DNA of 36,836 nucleotides, taken from assembly GCA_015056325.1 (NCBI GenBank), contig SVGL01000024.1, positions 1-36,836 on the forward strand. The letters run 5' to 3'. Below are positions 12,631-21,317 of this stretch, piece by piece. The number at the start of each line of letters is the position of its first letter. Positions within the stretch are counted from its first letter, which is position 1. A model generated the notes under the pieces. The model was not told the origin of the DNA and made no database searches. It saw only the letters and a program-made list of their open reading frames with translations. The position numbers were made by a program, and so were the translations under genes. Source of the DNA: Clostridiales bacterium. GTDB taxonomy: Bacteria; Bacillota; Clostridia; Christensenellales; Aristaeellaceae.

Positions 12631-13524
12631 TCACCAGGTGTGCTTCGCCAGGCGGATGATGGTGGGATCCACGCTCTTCACGTCCGGGGAGGCAGTCATG
12701 GCCATGCTGTAGCGCAGGTCGGTGGTGATGCTCTCGATCACGCCGCGCACGCCTTGTACACCCTTCTCGCGCAGGGGCTGCATCAGCGGACGGCCCACGC
12801 AGGCGCCGGTCGCGCCCAGGGCCAGGCACTTGAGCACGTCCAGGCCGGACTGAATGGCGCAGTCCACAAACAGGGCCGCCTCGCCGTTCACTTCTTCGGC
12901 GATCTCCGGCAGCACCATCAGCGGGGGCACGGCGGTGTCGATGCGGCCATTGTGATGGCTGACCACCATGCCCTTCACGCCGCAGTCCAGGCACTTGCGG
13001 GCCTCCTTGCGGGACAATACGCCCTTGATGAAGAAGGGCAGCTTGGTGGCCTTGACCATGTCGGCCAGCTCAGCGGAGGACAGGGGGTACATGGCCATGC
13101 CCTCGATCACATCATAGCCGCCGCGAGAGAAGGCATGGTCGGTGTCGATGCCAACGCCCAGGCAGCCGATCTCCTCCGCGTGGCGGATCTTGTCGTACAC
13201 GCTCTCGCGGTCCTCGTAGGGCTTGATGATCTTGATGACCTGCGCGCCGGTGGCGACCATGCGTTCCAGCTCATCCTTGGGGCCCATGCCGCTGAAAACC
13301 AGCGCGCCAGCCTGATTCGCGCCGTCCGCCATGGCGGTCATGCCGTCAGGGTACTGATTTGCCATATGAGAAAGCGCCGCCGTCGCCACGGGGGTCGCGA
13401 AGGTTTTGCCGAAGAGCGTCATCTCCGTGGAGGGCATGACCGCATCCAGATGGCGAACCTCCACCAGCAGAGAGTCAATATAGGCCCGGGTGATCACGTC
13501 GGATGAAAGGGATTTGCGTTCCAT
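12631..13524 (-). CDS. FMN-dependent alpha-hydroxy-acid dehydrogenase family protein, 297 aa
   Basis: AGGAGG lies 6 bases before ATG 13524; an ATG two codons upstream sits too close to it. A TIM barrel with FMN-site patterns: ATAALSHMA near residue 48, FIKGVLSRKEA (Lys168), VVSHHNGRIDTA (His190/191, Arg194), FVDCAIQSGLDVLKCLALGA and CVGRPL. The usual SNHGGRQLD is replaced by SHHNGRIDT, so it belongs to the short, divergent branch of the lactate-oxidase group. Role: oxidation of an alpha-hydroxy acid or a related flavin reaction. At 297 aa it is shorter than LldD (about 380). It is placed between the TauE-like exporter and the CAT-like gene. Confidence 0.75.
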   Translation of the reverse strand: MERKSLSSDVITRAYIDSLLVEVRHLDAVMPSTEMTLFGKTFATPVATAALSHMANQYPDGMTAMADGANQAGALVFSGMGPKDELERMVATGAQVIKIIKPYEDRESVYDKIRHAEEIGCLGVGIDTDHAFSRGGYDVIEGMAMYPLSSAELADMVKATKLPFFIKGVLSRKEARKCLDCGVKGMVVSHHNGRIDTAVPPLMVLPEIAEEVNGEAALFVDCAIQSGLDVLKCLALGATGACVGRPLMQPLREKGVQGVRGVIESITTDLRYSMAMTASPDVKSVDPTIIRLAKHTW

Positions 13525-13541
13525 GGGCATCCTCCTTTTTA

Positions 13542-14312
13542 TCAGGTAAACATATTCACCGAGAGAATCACCGCACCCAGCGTCACCAGCACCACGCCGG
13601 TAGCACGGTTGAGGGTTACAGGTTTTGCCTTGTTGGCAAAACGGGCAGCAATGCGGGCAAAGAGCAGGGTGGATGCGATGCAGAAGATCAACGTCCACCA
13701 GTCCGGCGCGCCGCCGATGGCAAAGTGACTCACCGAGCCAGTCAGCGCCGTGAAAGCCATGATGAACACGCTGGTACCCACGGCGGTCTTGAGTTCATAG
13801 CCCATGACCGTGGTGAGGATGAGGAGCATCATCATGCCGCCGCCTGCACCGATGAAGCCGCAGATGAAGCCGATCATCGCGCCGCAGCTGATGGACTGGA
13901 TGGTTCGCTTCTTCGCGTCCACCTGTGCCATGGCTTCCTTGGTGGTCATGACGGGCCTGACGATGAACTTCACGCCCAGCATCATCGTCATGAACACGGA
14001 GAAGCTGCCCATCGTCCGGCTCGGCACAAGGCTGGACACCCAGCTGCCCACCACAGTGAACAGCAGTACGGTGATCATCATGATCAGACCGTTTTTCACG
14101 TCGAGATTGCCGTTTTTCTTGTACGTCCACGCGGACACGGCGCTGGCCAGCACATCGCTGGCAAGGGCGATGCCCACCGCGTCGTAGGTTTCCATACCCA
14201 GAAAAGTCACCAGCATGGGGGTGATCACCGCTGCGGCGCTCATGCCCGCAAAGCCGGTGCCAAGGCCTGCGCCGAGACCGGCGATCAGGCATACGATAAA
14301 TTTGATCAGCAT
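13542..14312 (-). CDS. TauE/SafE (TSUP) family membrane transporter, 256 aa
   Basis: Eight or so hydrophobic helices. The first carries the TSUP pattern IVCLIAGLGAGLGTGFAGMSAAAV, and the second half repeats it (GAMIGFICGFIGAGGGMMMLLIL). Such proteins carry anions (sulfite, sulfoacetate, other organic acids) across the inner membrane. It lies 17 bases before the FMN enzyme, and co-expression with an alpha-hydroxy-acid oxidoreductase suggests the exchange of an organic acid. The ribosome site is weak. Confidence 0.8.
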   Translation of the reverse strand: MLIKFIVCLIAGLGAGLGTGFAGMSAAAVITPMLVTFLGMETYDAVGIALASDVLASAVSAWTYKKNGNLDVKNGLIMMITVLLFTVVGSWVSSLVPSRTMGSFSVFMTMMLGVKFIVRPVMTTKEAMAQVDAKKRTIQSISCGAMIGFICGFIGAGGGMMMLLILTTVMGYELKTAVGTSVFIMAFTALTGSVSHFAIGGAPDWWTLIFCIASTLLFARIAARFANKAKPVTLNRATGVVLVTLGAVILSVNMFT

Positions 14313-14357
14313 AATACGTATTTCGCTTCTTTTCTGTGAATTTCCTGCCGGGCCGCC

Positions 14358-16145
14358 TTATTGCTGCCCGTCTCCCATGTTGTTGGCCAGGTGCACCACA
14401 TGGACGCCGCTGCCGCGCAGCACCTCCATGGCAGCCTTGATATTGGTCAGGTCGTTTTCGGTCATCTTGTCGGGCTTGGCCTTGCCGATCAGCTTGCGCA
14501 GGGCGGCTTCGTCGTTGTTGACGCGCTTCTTCTCTTCCTTGTCCAGCTGCTTGCCGGCTTTGGCCATCGCGGCAGACACCTGGTTGCACAGCATTTGCGC
14601 TTCGTTGATGGTCTGCATCAGGTCTCGGCGGAAGCCATCCTGCACAGCGTACTGCTCCGCATCGCGGATAGCCTGCTGGATCTCCGCCTCGGACATCTTC
14701 TCGTTCGCCGTGATGGTGATGGACTGATTCGCGCCGGTGTCCTGATCGCGGGCGGACACGGTGAGGATGCCGTTGACGTCGATGTCGAAGGTAACCTCAA
14801 TCTTCGGCACGCCTGCCATGGCCTTGCGGATGCCCTTGAGCTTGAACTTGCCGATGGTCTTGTTGTCCTTCGCCATGGGGCGCTCGCCCTGCAGGACGTG
14901 AATCTCCACGCTGCCCTGGAACATGCCCGCCGTGGTGAATACCTGGGAGTAGTGCACCGGCAGGGTGGAATTGCGCTCCACCACACGGGTGGCGACGCCG
15001 CCCACGGTCTCGATGGCCAGGCTCAGGGGCGTCACGTCCAGCAGCAGGATGCCGCTATGCTGGGTCAGCGCGGTGTTTTCGCTGCCGAGGGTGTCACCCT
15101 GGATGGCAGCGCCCTGGGCCACGCACTCGTCGGGGTTGATGTTCTTGGAGGGAATCTTGCCGGTGAGCGCCTGTACCTTCTGCTGCACGGCGGGGATGCG
15201 GGTGGAGCCGCCCACCAGCAGCACCCGGCCCAGCTCGGAGGCAGCGATACCCGCGTCGCTCAGCGCGGTGCGGACGGGCCCCTCGGTACGGTCCACCAGG
15301 TCGCGGGTCAGCTCGTTGAACTTCGCGCGGGTGAGCGTCATATCCAGATGGACGGGCTGACCGCCGACCTGCATGATGAAGGGCAGGGAGATCGCCGCCA
15401 TTTCGCTGGCGGAGAGCTCCTTCTTGGCCTGCTCAGCAGCCTCCTTGACGCGCACCATGGCAGCAGCGTCCTTGGTGAGGTCGGCGTGGGAGGTGCGCAT
15501 GAACTCGCCGCACATCCACCGGACGATGCGCTCGTCGAAGTCGTCGCCGCCCAGGTGGTTGTCGCCGCAGGTGGCCAACACCTCGATCACGCCGTCACCG
15601 ATCTCAATAATGGACACGTCGAAGGTGCCGCCGCCCAGGTCGTAGACCATGATCTTCTGGGCCGCGCCGTTGTTCAGGCCATAAGCCAGCGCCGCGCTGG
15701 TGGGCTCATTGATGATGCGGCGGACGTTGAGGCCTGCAATGCGGCCCGCATCCTTGGTGGCCTGGCGCTGGATATCGTTGAAGTAGGCCGGCACGGTGAT
15801 GACCGCGTCGGTGACCTTCTCGCCCAGGTAGGCCTCTGCGTCCTCGCGGAGCTTGCGGAGGATCATCGCGCTGATCTCCTGGGGATTGTACATCTTGCCG
15901 CCCAGCTCCTGCTTCCAGTCGGTGCCCATGTGGCGCTTGATGGAAGCGACCGTCCGCCTTGCATTCACCGCCGCCTGACGCTTCGCCGCGGTGCCGACGA
16001 GACGCTCGCCTGAGTCAGTGAAGGCCACGACGCTGGGGGTGGTGCGCTCGCCCTTATCATTGGGGATGATGGTCGCCACGCCGCCCTCCACCACGGCGAC
16101 GCAGCTGTTGGTGGTACCAAGATCAATGCCGATAACCTTGCTCAT
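14358..16145 (-). CDS. dnaK: Hsp70 chaperone DnaK family, stand-alone paralogue
   Basis: 595 aa, from ATG 16145. Nucleotide-binding domain: [18 protein letters not shown] (phosphate 1), [13 protein letters not shown] (phosphate 2), [13 protein letters not shown], and the helix after it. The substrate domain carries [14 protein letters not shown] and [15 protein letters not shown]. The C-terminus ends in [11 protein letters not shown] rather than the acidic EEVKDDEK tail of housekeeping DnaK. No hrcA, grpE or canonical dnaJ is next to it, and no CIRCE element is seen. The partner J-protein is upstream. This may be a second, specialised Hsp70. A repeat region lies in its leader (16219-16296). 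The start is set by [10 protein letters not shown]. Confidence 0.9.
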   Translation of the reverse strand: MSKVIGIDLGTTNSCVAVVEGGVATIIPNDKGERTTPSVVAFTDSGERLVGTAAKRQAAVNARRTVASIKRHMGTDWKQELGGKMYNPQEISAMILRKLREDAEAYLGEKVTDAVITVPAYFNDIQRQATKDAGRIAGLNVRRIINEPTSAALAYGLNNGAAQKIMVYDLGGGTFDVSIIEIGDGVIEVLATCGDNHLGGDDFDERIVRWMCGEFMRTSHADLTKDAAAMVRVKEAAEQAKKELSASEMAAISLPFIMQVGGQPVHLDMTLTRAKFNELTRDLVDRTEGPVRTALSDAGIAASELGRVLLVGGSTRIPAVQQKVQALTGKIPSKNINPDECVAQGAAIQGDTLGSENTALTQHSGILLLDVTPLSLAIETVGGVATRVVERNSTLPVHYSQVFTTAGMFQGSVEIHVLQGERPMAKDNKTIGKFKLKGIRKAMAGVPKIEVTFDIDVNGILTVSARDQDTGANQSITITANEKMSEAEIQQAIRDAEQYAVQDGFRRDLMQTINEAQMLCNQVSAAMAKAGKQLDKEEKKRVNNDEAALRKLIGKAKPDKMTENDLTNIKAAMEVLRGSGVHVVHLANNMGDGQQ

Positions 16146-16418
16146 GGTGATGTTGTCCTTTCTGATGATAACGGGAGGCCTCGGGCGGGCAGGGACGCAC
16201 TTAACATTGCTTGTCGCTTTCGCCTTCAGCGAACTCCCCACGGGGGAGCCGCGACTGCACGATGCCCTGCACCCTGCAAGGGGCACTCGCCCCTTGACCC
16301 TTTTCGCGATTGAGTTATCTTTTCTTTCATGGTACGCACGCGTGTCAATACGGCGCATACCGGAGTTGAGCGTCCGCGCGCTCATCGCGCGGGCTGCATG
16401 GTTGGCTTTGCTCGGAGA
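16146..16418 (-). other. dnaK leader region with repeat hairpins
   Basis: It holds three hairpins within 16219-16296: TTCGC/GCGAA, CTCCCC-AC-GGGGAG, and CAAGGGGC-ACTC-GCCCCTTG (8 bp). On the minus strand GGGTCAAGGGGCGA resembles 22044-22057 inside another gene. A TTGACA occurs on minus near 16352, but no -10 at a proper distance is visible. No protein gene is supported here. Confidence 0.45.
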
Positions 16419-17228
16419 TCAGCAGCAGATAATCCCCGGCCCGTAGGGGCAGCACATCTGCATCAGGCAGCACAGATAGCACAGCCGCGTCGGGTCAAAG
16501 AAGGTGGTGCGGTAGCTGCCGGCATTCTGCTGATAGGTTTGGCCGGATTGCCGGTACTGGCGCAGCAGCGTCATGTACACGCCATTGTTGGGATCCATCT
16601 GGCAGGCACGGGTCATATGCTCCATCGCCTGCACAGTATTGCCCGCGCCGTGGTTCGCCACGCCGGAGAGGTAGTACCACCGGGCGTTGCGCTGGGCGCT
16701 GACCACATTTTGAAGGTGCAGGATCGCGGAGTTGTACGCCCGCATCTGGATGTCGCGGATAGCCTGACGCACCAGTTCCGGATCGCCGGGCTGCTCGGTG
16801 GGCGGAGGCACCTGCTGGGCCTGGAATCCGCCGAAGCCGAAGAGATCCTCAAACCCGAAGCCGCCGAAATCACTCTGCCAGCCGCCCTGACCGCCGTAGC
16901 TCTGGCCATACTGCTGGCGCTGCTGCCCGTAGGGGTTGCCCTGCTGCTGGCTGTATCCGCCGTAGTTCTGTCCACCGTAGGACTGGCCATACGGGTTGCC
17001 ATAGGGATTGCCGTATGGGTTCTGCTGCTGCTGACGCTGCTTGTACTTCTCCGGGTTCATCAGCATGTCGTAGGCCTCGTTGAGCTCGTTCATCTTGCGG
17101 GCCGCGTTGGGGTCATTGGGGTGCAGGTCAGGGTGGCATTCCTTGGCCTTGCGGCGGTAGGCGCGCTTGATCTCCTCCTGCGTGGCGTTTTCAGATACGC
17201 CCAGCAGCTGATGGGGATTATTCACCAT
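16419..17228 (-). CDS. J-domain co-chaperone with low-complexity linker and Cys-rich tail
   Basis: 269 aa. Residues 5-62 are a J domain: LLGVSENATQEEIKRAYRRKAKE, HPD at 32-34, NELNEAYDML. Residues 66-140 are rich in Gln, Gly, Asn and Tyr with NPYG and YGQ repeats, ending with FGFEDLFGFGG. Residues 150-212 form two TPR-like helices (AYNSAILHLQNVVS, NTVQAMEHMTRACQMDPNN). The C-terminus has seven Cys in the last 20 residues (CYLCCLMQMCC, IICC). J-domains stimulate Hsp70 ATPase through HPD, so it should partner the downstream DnaK. The linker is prion-like in composition. The Cys tail could bind metal, be lipidated, or sit in the membrane; not known. It overlaps the DUF5685 stop. Confidence 0.85.
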   Translation of the reverse strand: MVNNPHQLLGVSENATQEEIKRAYRRKAKECHPDLHPNDPNAARKMNELNEAYDMLMNPEKYKQRQQQQNPYGNPYGNPYGQSYGGQNYGGYSQQQGNPYGQQRQQYGQSYGGQGGWQSDFGGFGFEDLFGFGGFQAQQVPPPTEQPGDPELVRQAIRDIQMRAYNSAILHLQNVVSAQRNARWYYLSGVANHGAGNTVQAMEHMTRACQMDPNNGVYMTLLRQYRQSGQTYQQNAGSYRTTFFDPTRLCYLCCLMQMCCPYGPGIICC

Positions 17229-18072
17229 GGCCTTTCACCTCGCTTTCCTTCATCATCTTTTTATCCTTTTTGTGCAGATATTCATTGTAGCCCAGCCACA
17301 CGCCGGAATAAAGGATATTGCGCAATATCTCCTCATCCTGGATCAGCGGCAGCTTCTCGAAGGCGGCGGAGGCGTCCCCCAGAACCATCTCCAGGGTGTC
17401 GCGCATATCCTCGGGCTTCTTCTCCATCAGGAGGACGGGGTTGTAGCTGCCCTTTTTCGCATCCTTGTCTGCGTCGCAGGCGGCGTCCAGCAGGTAGATG
17501 TACCGCCCCAGGGAATACCCGAAGGCGCGCAGAGCGCCAGACCAGTAGTCCTCCTGCATCACGAAGAGCTCCGCCATCAATTCGCCGAAGCAGCGGGCCG
17601 CCGCATCGGGGGACAGGTCGCGCCTCTTTTCCACCTGAGAGAGGTTAGCCAGCGTGCGCTCGATCGTCTTGCACTGCCGGGGCCAGTCCGCCTTGACACG
17701 GATATAGGCCTTCTTCAGCACGGCAGAAGCGCCCTTGGCGGCGATGTTGCGGTCGTCCTGCCAGTCGTCCATCAGCTTATGGTACGTCAGGGCGATGGTC
17801 ATGTCCGCCGCGTAATCGGTGACACGGGAACGCACCCAGGCATGCTTCTTCACCGGATGGGGGACGCATCGACCCTCGCCGGATACTTCCTCGGGCTCGT
17901 ACAGGGAGCCCAGGAAGATCGTCAGGTACGCCAGGTCGAAAGTCAGCGTCATGCGGGCAGCTTGTCCATGGCGGTCGCCGATGGTGTGGCACAGCCCGCA
18001 ATAATGGGCGCGGTAGCGGGCCTGGGCTTCCTGGGACATATCCGCCAGGTTGGGTCTTACATAGCCAAACAT
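17218..18072 (-). CDS. DUF5685 family protein, 284 aa
   Basis: The N-terminus MFGYVRPNLADMSQEAQARYRAHYCGLCHTIGDRHG is the DUF5685 hallmark, with Cys25 and Cys28 (CGLC). Helical middle (DYAADMTIALTYHKLMDDWQDD), and a later SYNPVLLMEKKPEDMRD. The family is almost all-helical, found in Clostridia, function unknown; the CxxC and two His/Asp-rich helices resemble isoprenoid or heme-type helical enzymes but no assignment is warranted. It overlaps the J-domain gene by 11 bases, so the two are translated together. ATG 18072 is 5 bases after the upstream gene's stop. Confidence 0.8.
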   Translation of the reverse strand: MFGYVRPNLADMSQEAQARYRAHYCGLCHTIGDRHGQAARMTLTFDLAYLTIFLGSLYEPEEVSGEGRCVPHPVKKHAWVRSRVTDYAADMTIALTYHKLMDDWQDDRNIAAKGASAVLKKAYIRVKADWPRQCKTIERTLANLSQVEKRRDLSPDAAARCFGELMAELFVMQEDYWSGALRAFGYSLGRYIYLLDAACDADKDAKKGSYNPVLLMEKKPEDMRDTLEMVLGDASAAFEKLPLIQDEEILRNILYSGVWLGYNEYLHKKDKKMMKESEVKGHGE

Positions 18073-18076
18073 GACT

Positions 18077-18490
18077 TTACGCCCTCTGGTCAAAGTGGTT
18101 CTTGCACACAGGGCAGACGATATGCTTCTCTCCACAGCCGCGGCGCAATCTGAGGCGGGTCTTGCAGCTGGGGCAGCGGAAGTACTTGTACTCCTTCGTG
18201 CCCTTGAGACGCAGGAAGAACTGCTTCACTTCCTTCTTCCAGTTGTTCAGGAAGTGCACATAGCGCTCGTTTTCCGCGCGGCGCTTTGCTGCGTTGCGGC
18301 TGAGCATGCGGAACAGCGCATAGAAATACAGCACATTACCCAGCAGGCTCAGCAGCATGGAGCCGATGAACATATTCACAACAATCAGCCCAAGGCCCGT
18401 CCACAGGGCATGGTAGCCCAGGTTGTCCACACCATTGCGGCCCTGCATAAAGCGCATGATCGCCATTTTGATTCGCATCCACATAAACAT
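18077..18490 (-). CDS. Membrane protein with C-terminal zinc ribbon, 137 aa
   Basis: ATG 18490 is preceded by AAAGAGGG. Residues 22-65 form two membrane helices (YHALWTGLGLIVVNMFIGSML and LGNVLYFYALFRML). A basic helix follows (RNAAKRRAENERYVHFLNNWKKEVKQFFLRLKG), then the Zn ribbon: FRCPSCKTRLRLRRGCGEKHIVCPVCKNHF (two CPxC pairs). It is the first gene of the leftward chaperone operon. It may dock the cluster at the membrane; this is inference. Confidence 0.75.
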   Translation of the reverse strand: MFMWMRIKMAIMRFMQGRNGVDNLGYHALWTGLGLIVVNMFIGSMLLSLLGNVLYFYALFRMLSRNAAKRRAENERYVHFLNNWKKEVKQFFLRLKGTKEYKYFRCPSCKTRLRLRRGCGEKHIVCPVCKNHFDQRA

Positions 18491-18532
18491 AGCCCTCTTT
18501 CTATCCGGCTGGCCGGCATTGATCCATGATAC

Positions 18533-18560
18533 ATTATATAGCATAACGCGGATTTTTCAA
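18533..18560 (-). promoter_or_regulatory. Leftward promoter of the Zn-ribbon/DUF5685/J-protein operon
   Basis: On minus TTGAAA (18560-18555), 16-base spacer, TATAAT (18538-18533). It is divergent from the GH2 promoter. Confidence 0.65.
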
Positions 18561-18588
18561 CCGAATATGAACAGATACCCGTTCTTGC

Positions 18589-18617
18589 TTGAAAAAAAAC
18601 GCCGCCCGGCTTATAAT
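18589..18617 (+). promoter_or_regulatory. Promoter of the GH2 operon
   Basis: TTGAAA (18589-18594), 17-base spacer, TATAAT (18612-18617). A sequence CGCGGATTTTTC (18547-18558) upstream resembles the repeats before the xylosidase gene (see 27644-27679). Confidence 0.65.
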
Positions 18618-18659
18618 ATTGCCAATCACATCGCTCAAACTTCCCAGGAGGAAGCAAAT

Positions 18660-21317
18660 ATGCAGAAGATTGACCTCTCCGGCCTGTGGCAGGTATATCT
18701 GGACGCTGGAAAGTGTGACGCACTGCCTGCCGTTTATCCCGACGCCATGACGCTGCCCGGCACGACCTCCGCCGCCGGCCTGGGCCCGGAAAACCCGAAT
18801 CGCGAGACTTATTTTCTCACCGACGCCCACAAATTTGAGGGCTACGCGTGGTTCATGCGCACCTTTGAAGCGGGCGAGTGGGCTGACTGTCAGGTGATGC
18901 TCACCCTGGAACGCACCCGCAAGACCACCGTGTACCTGGACGGCAAGATGGTCGGCAGCCAGAACAGCCTCTGCGCGCCCCACCGCTATCTGCTGGACGG
19001 GCTGACGGCTGGCACGCACACCCTCGTCATCCGGGTGGACAACACCGACTACCCCACCCGCGGCGGCCACCTGACCAGCCCCGACACCCAGTCCAACTGG
19101 AACGGCGTCACCGGCGAAATCAGCCTGACCGTGGCGAAGGCCATCGTCAGCCAGGTGCAGGTGTTCCCGGACATTGCGGGCGGCAGCCTCCGCATCCGGG
19201 CGGACGTGCTCGGTGAGCACAGCGGCTTTGCCTCCGTGATGCTGCCCGGGCAGATGGAACAGCTTGTCCCCATCAACAACCGTACGCTGGAGGGCATCCT
19301 CCCCCTGACGGGCAATGAGGCCCTCTGGGACGAGTTCTCCCCCAACCTGCACACCCTTGCCATCGACATGGAAGGCGACGTGTACACAACCACCTTCGGC
19401 CTGCGCAAGTTCGAGGGCAAGGGACGTACGCTTTTGTGCAACGGGCGCGAGGTCTTCCTGCGCGGCAAGCACGACGGCCTCGTCTTCCCCCTGACCGGCT
19501 ACGCACCCACCGATGTGGAATCCTGGCGCAGGGTGCTGCAGACCGCGAAGGATTACGGCGTCAACCACTACCGCTTCCACACCTGCTGCCCGCCGGATGC
19601 AGCCTTCACCGCGGCGGACGAGCTGGGCATCGCCTTGTCCCCGGAGCTGCCCTTCTGGGGCACGATCTACGGGGAGGGCGAAACCGGCTACGACGCGAAG
19701 GAGCGTTCCTTCCTGATTGAAGAGGGCTTCCGCATGCTGGCGGAGTTCGGGCATCACCCGTCCTTCGTGTTCCTGTCCATGGGCAACGAGCTGTGGGGCT
19801 CGAAGAAGGCCCTCAACGCCATGCTGGCCGACTACCGCAAGTACGACCCGGACAAGCTCTACATCTCTGGCGCGAACAACTTCCAGTGGGTGCCCGAGGT
19901 GCTGGAAGAGGAGGACGTGTTCGTGGGCGTGCGGCTGTCGGGCGAAAGGCTCATCCGCGGCAGCTACGCTATGTGCGACGCGCCCCAGGGCATCGTGCAG
20001 ACTACCGCGCCGGAGTCCGTCAGCAACTATGACCACATGATCGCACCTGAGGTGGTGGCCGACACCACCGGCAAAGCCGGCAAGGTGCTGATCCAGTACG
20101 GCACGGGTGTGAAGGAAGTGGACGCGGAAAGCGCGCAGGCCTTCGTCCCGAACGTGCCGGTCATCAGCCATGAGGTCGGGCAGTATGAGTTCTACCCCGA
20201 CTTCAGCGAGATCGACAAGTACGTTGGTCCCCTGAAGGCCCGCAGCTTCGAGGTCTTCCGGGAGCGGCTTCAACAAGCCGGGCTGTGGGCAGACCATGAG
20301 CGGTTCTTCCGCTCAGCAGGCAAGCTGGCCATCGACTGCTACCGCCGGGAGATTGAGACCTTCCTGCGCACGAAGGAGCTCAGCGGCTTCCAGCTGCTGG
20401 ACCTGCAGGACTTCCCCGGTCAGGGGACCGCGCTGGTGGGCGTGCTGAACGCCTTCATGGCGTCCAAGGGCCTGATCACCTCGGAGGAATGGCGGGAATT
20501 CTGTGCCTCCACGGTGGTGCTGGGCGAGTTTGAGAAGTTCGTTTACGCCTGTGGGGAGGACGTCCGCTTCAGCGTCCGCGTCAGCGAGTGCGACCCGCGC
20601 AACGTGCACACATCCATCCTCTGCGAGCTGCTGGACGGCGATACCCTCCTCGCAAAGCAGACCGTCCCTGTGCACAGCACCGGCCGTCGGCTGTCCAGCC
20701 CGGTCAGCGTCTGTCTGGGACAGGTGCACACCAGGCCCTTCCAGACCCGCCGCCTTACCGTCCGCCTGACGCTGGAGGATGGTACGGTCAACCATTACCC
20801 GCTGTGGGTGTTCCCCCGGTATCCCATCGAAATCACCCGGGAGGGCGTCACCCTGGGCGACAAGCGCGTGGCCTTTGTGGCCTCCGTCGAGGCGGCCAAG
20901 GCGTCCACCGTGCCTGCCATCGTCATTCCCGACAGCGAGGGGAAGCTCCCTGCAACGTATGCGTCCGACTTCTGGTGCTACCCCATGTTCCGCTCCATCT
21001 CCCAGAGCATGGGCAAGCCGGTGCCCATCGGCACCCTGGGCCTGTGCATCGACGCACAGCACCCGTGGCTGGCCGCCTTCGCGCAGGAGGATTACACCAC
21101 CCCCGCGTGGTACAGCGTCATCCGGACCGCCCACTGCGAGAACGTGGACTGCGAAAATCCCATTGTGCAAATGGTGGATAACATCGAGCGCTGCCAGCGG
21201 CTGTGTTTGCTGTGGGAAAAGGAAGGCGTCCCCCATAGCACCTTCCGCCTGTGGGAGGCAGCAGACGACATCGCCGTGCGGGCCTTTGCGGCGTCCCTTG
21301 TGGAGGCGCTGACATGA
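18660..21317 (+). CDS. Glycoside hydrolase family 2-like enzyme, 885 aa
   Basis: AGGAGG precedes the ATG by 7-8 bases. N-terminal sugar-binding domain (IDLSGLWQVYLD, YAWFMRTFEAGEW, TVYLDGKMVG, THTLVIRVDN), then an Ig-like domain, then the TIM barrel: NHYRFHTCCPPDAAF, FLSMGNELWG (acid/base Glu377) and VISHEVGQYEFYPD (nucleophile Glu505). A C-terminal sandwich completes it. There is no signal peptide, so it acts in the cytoplasm on imported oligosaccharides; GH2 activities include beta-galactosidase, beta-glucuronidase, beta-mannosidase and arabinosidase, which cannot be told apart here. It is the first gene of an operon that overlaps the FliB-like gene (ATGA). Confidence 0.8.
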   Translation: MQKIDLSGLWQVYLDAGKCDALPAVYPDAMTLPGTTSAAGLGPENPNRETYFLTDAHKFEGYAWFMRTFEAGEWADCQVMLTLERTRKTTVYLDGKMVGSQNSLCAPHRYLLDGLTAGTHTLVIRVDNTDYPTRGGHLTSPDTQSNWNGVTGEISLTVAKAIVSQVQVFPDIAGGSLRIRADVLGEHSGFASVMLPGQMEQLVPINNRTLEGILPLTGNEALWDEFSPNLHTLAIDMEGDVYTTTFGLRKFEGKGRTLLCNGREVFLRGKHDGLVFPLTGYAPTDVESWRRVLQTAKDYGVNHYRFHTCCPPDAAFTAADELGIALSPELPFWGTIYGEGETGYDAKERSFLIEEGFRMLAEFGHHPSFVFLSMGNELWGSKKALNAMLADYRKYDPDKLYISGANNFQWVPEVLEEEDVFVGVRLSGERLIRGSYAMCDAPQGIVQTTAPESVSNYDHMIAPEVVADTTGKAGKVLIQYGTGVKEVDAESAQAFVPNVPVISHEVGQYEFYPDFSEIDKYVGPLKARSFEVFRERLQQAGLWADHERFFRSAGKLAIDCYRREIETFLRTKELSGFQLLDLQDFPGQGTALVGVLNAFMASKGLITSEEWREFCASTVVLGEFEKFVYACGEDVRFSVRVSECDPRNVHTSILCELLDGDTLLAKQTVPVHSTGRRLSSPVSVCLGQVHTRPFQTRRLTVRLTLEDGTVNHYPLWVFPRYPIEITREGVTLGDKRVAFVASVEAAKASTVPAIVIPDSEGKLPATYASDFWCYPMFRSISQSMGKPVPIGTLGLCIDAQHPWLAAFAQEDYTTPAWYSVIRTAHCENVDCENPIVQMVDNIERCQRLCLLWEKEGVPHSTFRLWEAADDIAVRAFAASLVEALT

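Noticed and set aside
16146..16418. CIRCE element (TTAGCACTC-N9-GAGTGCTAA) upstream of dnaK
   Set aside because: No such inverted repeat is present; only GC-rich repeat hairpins are seen.
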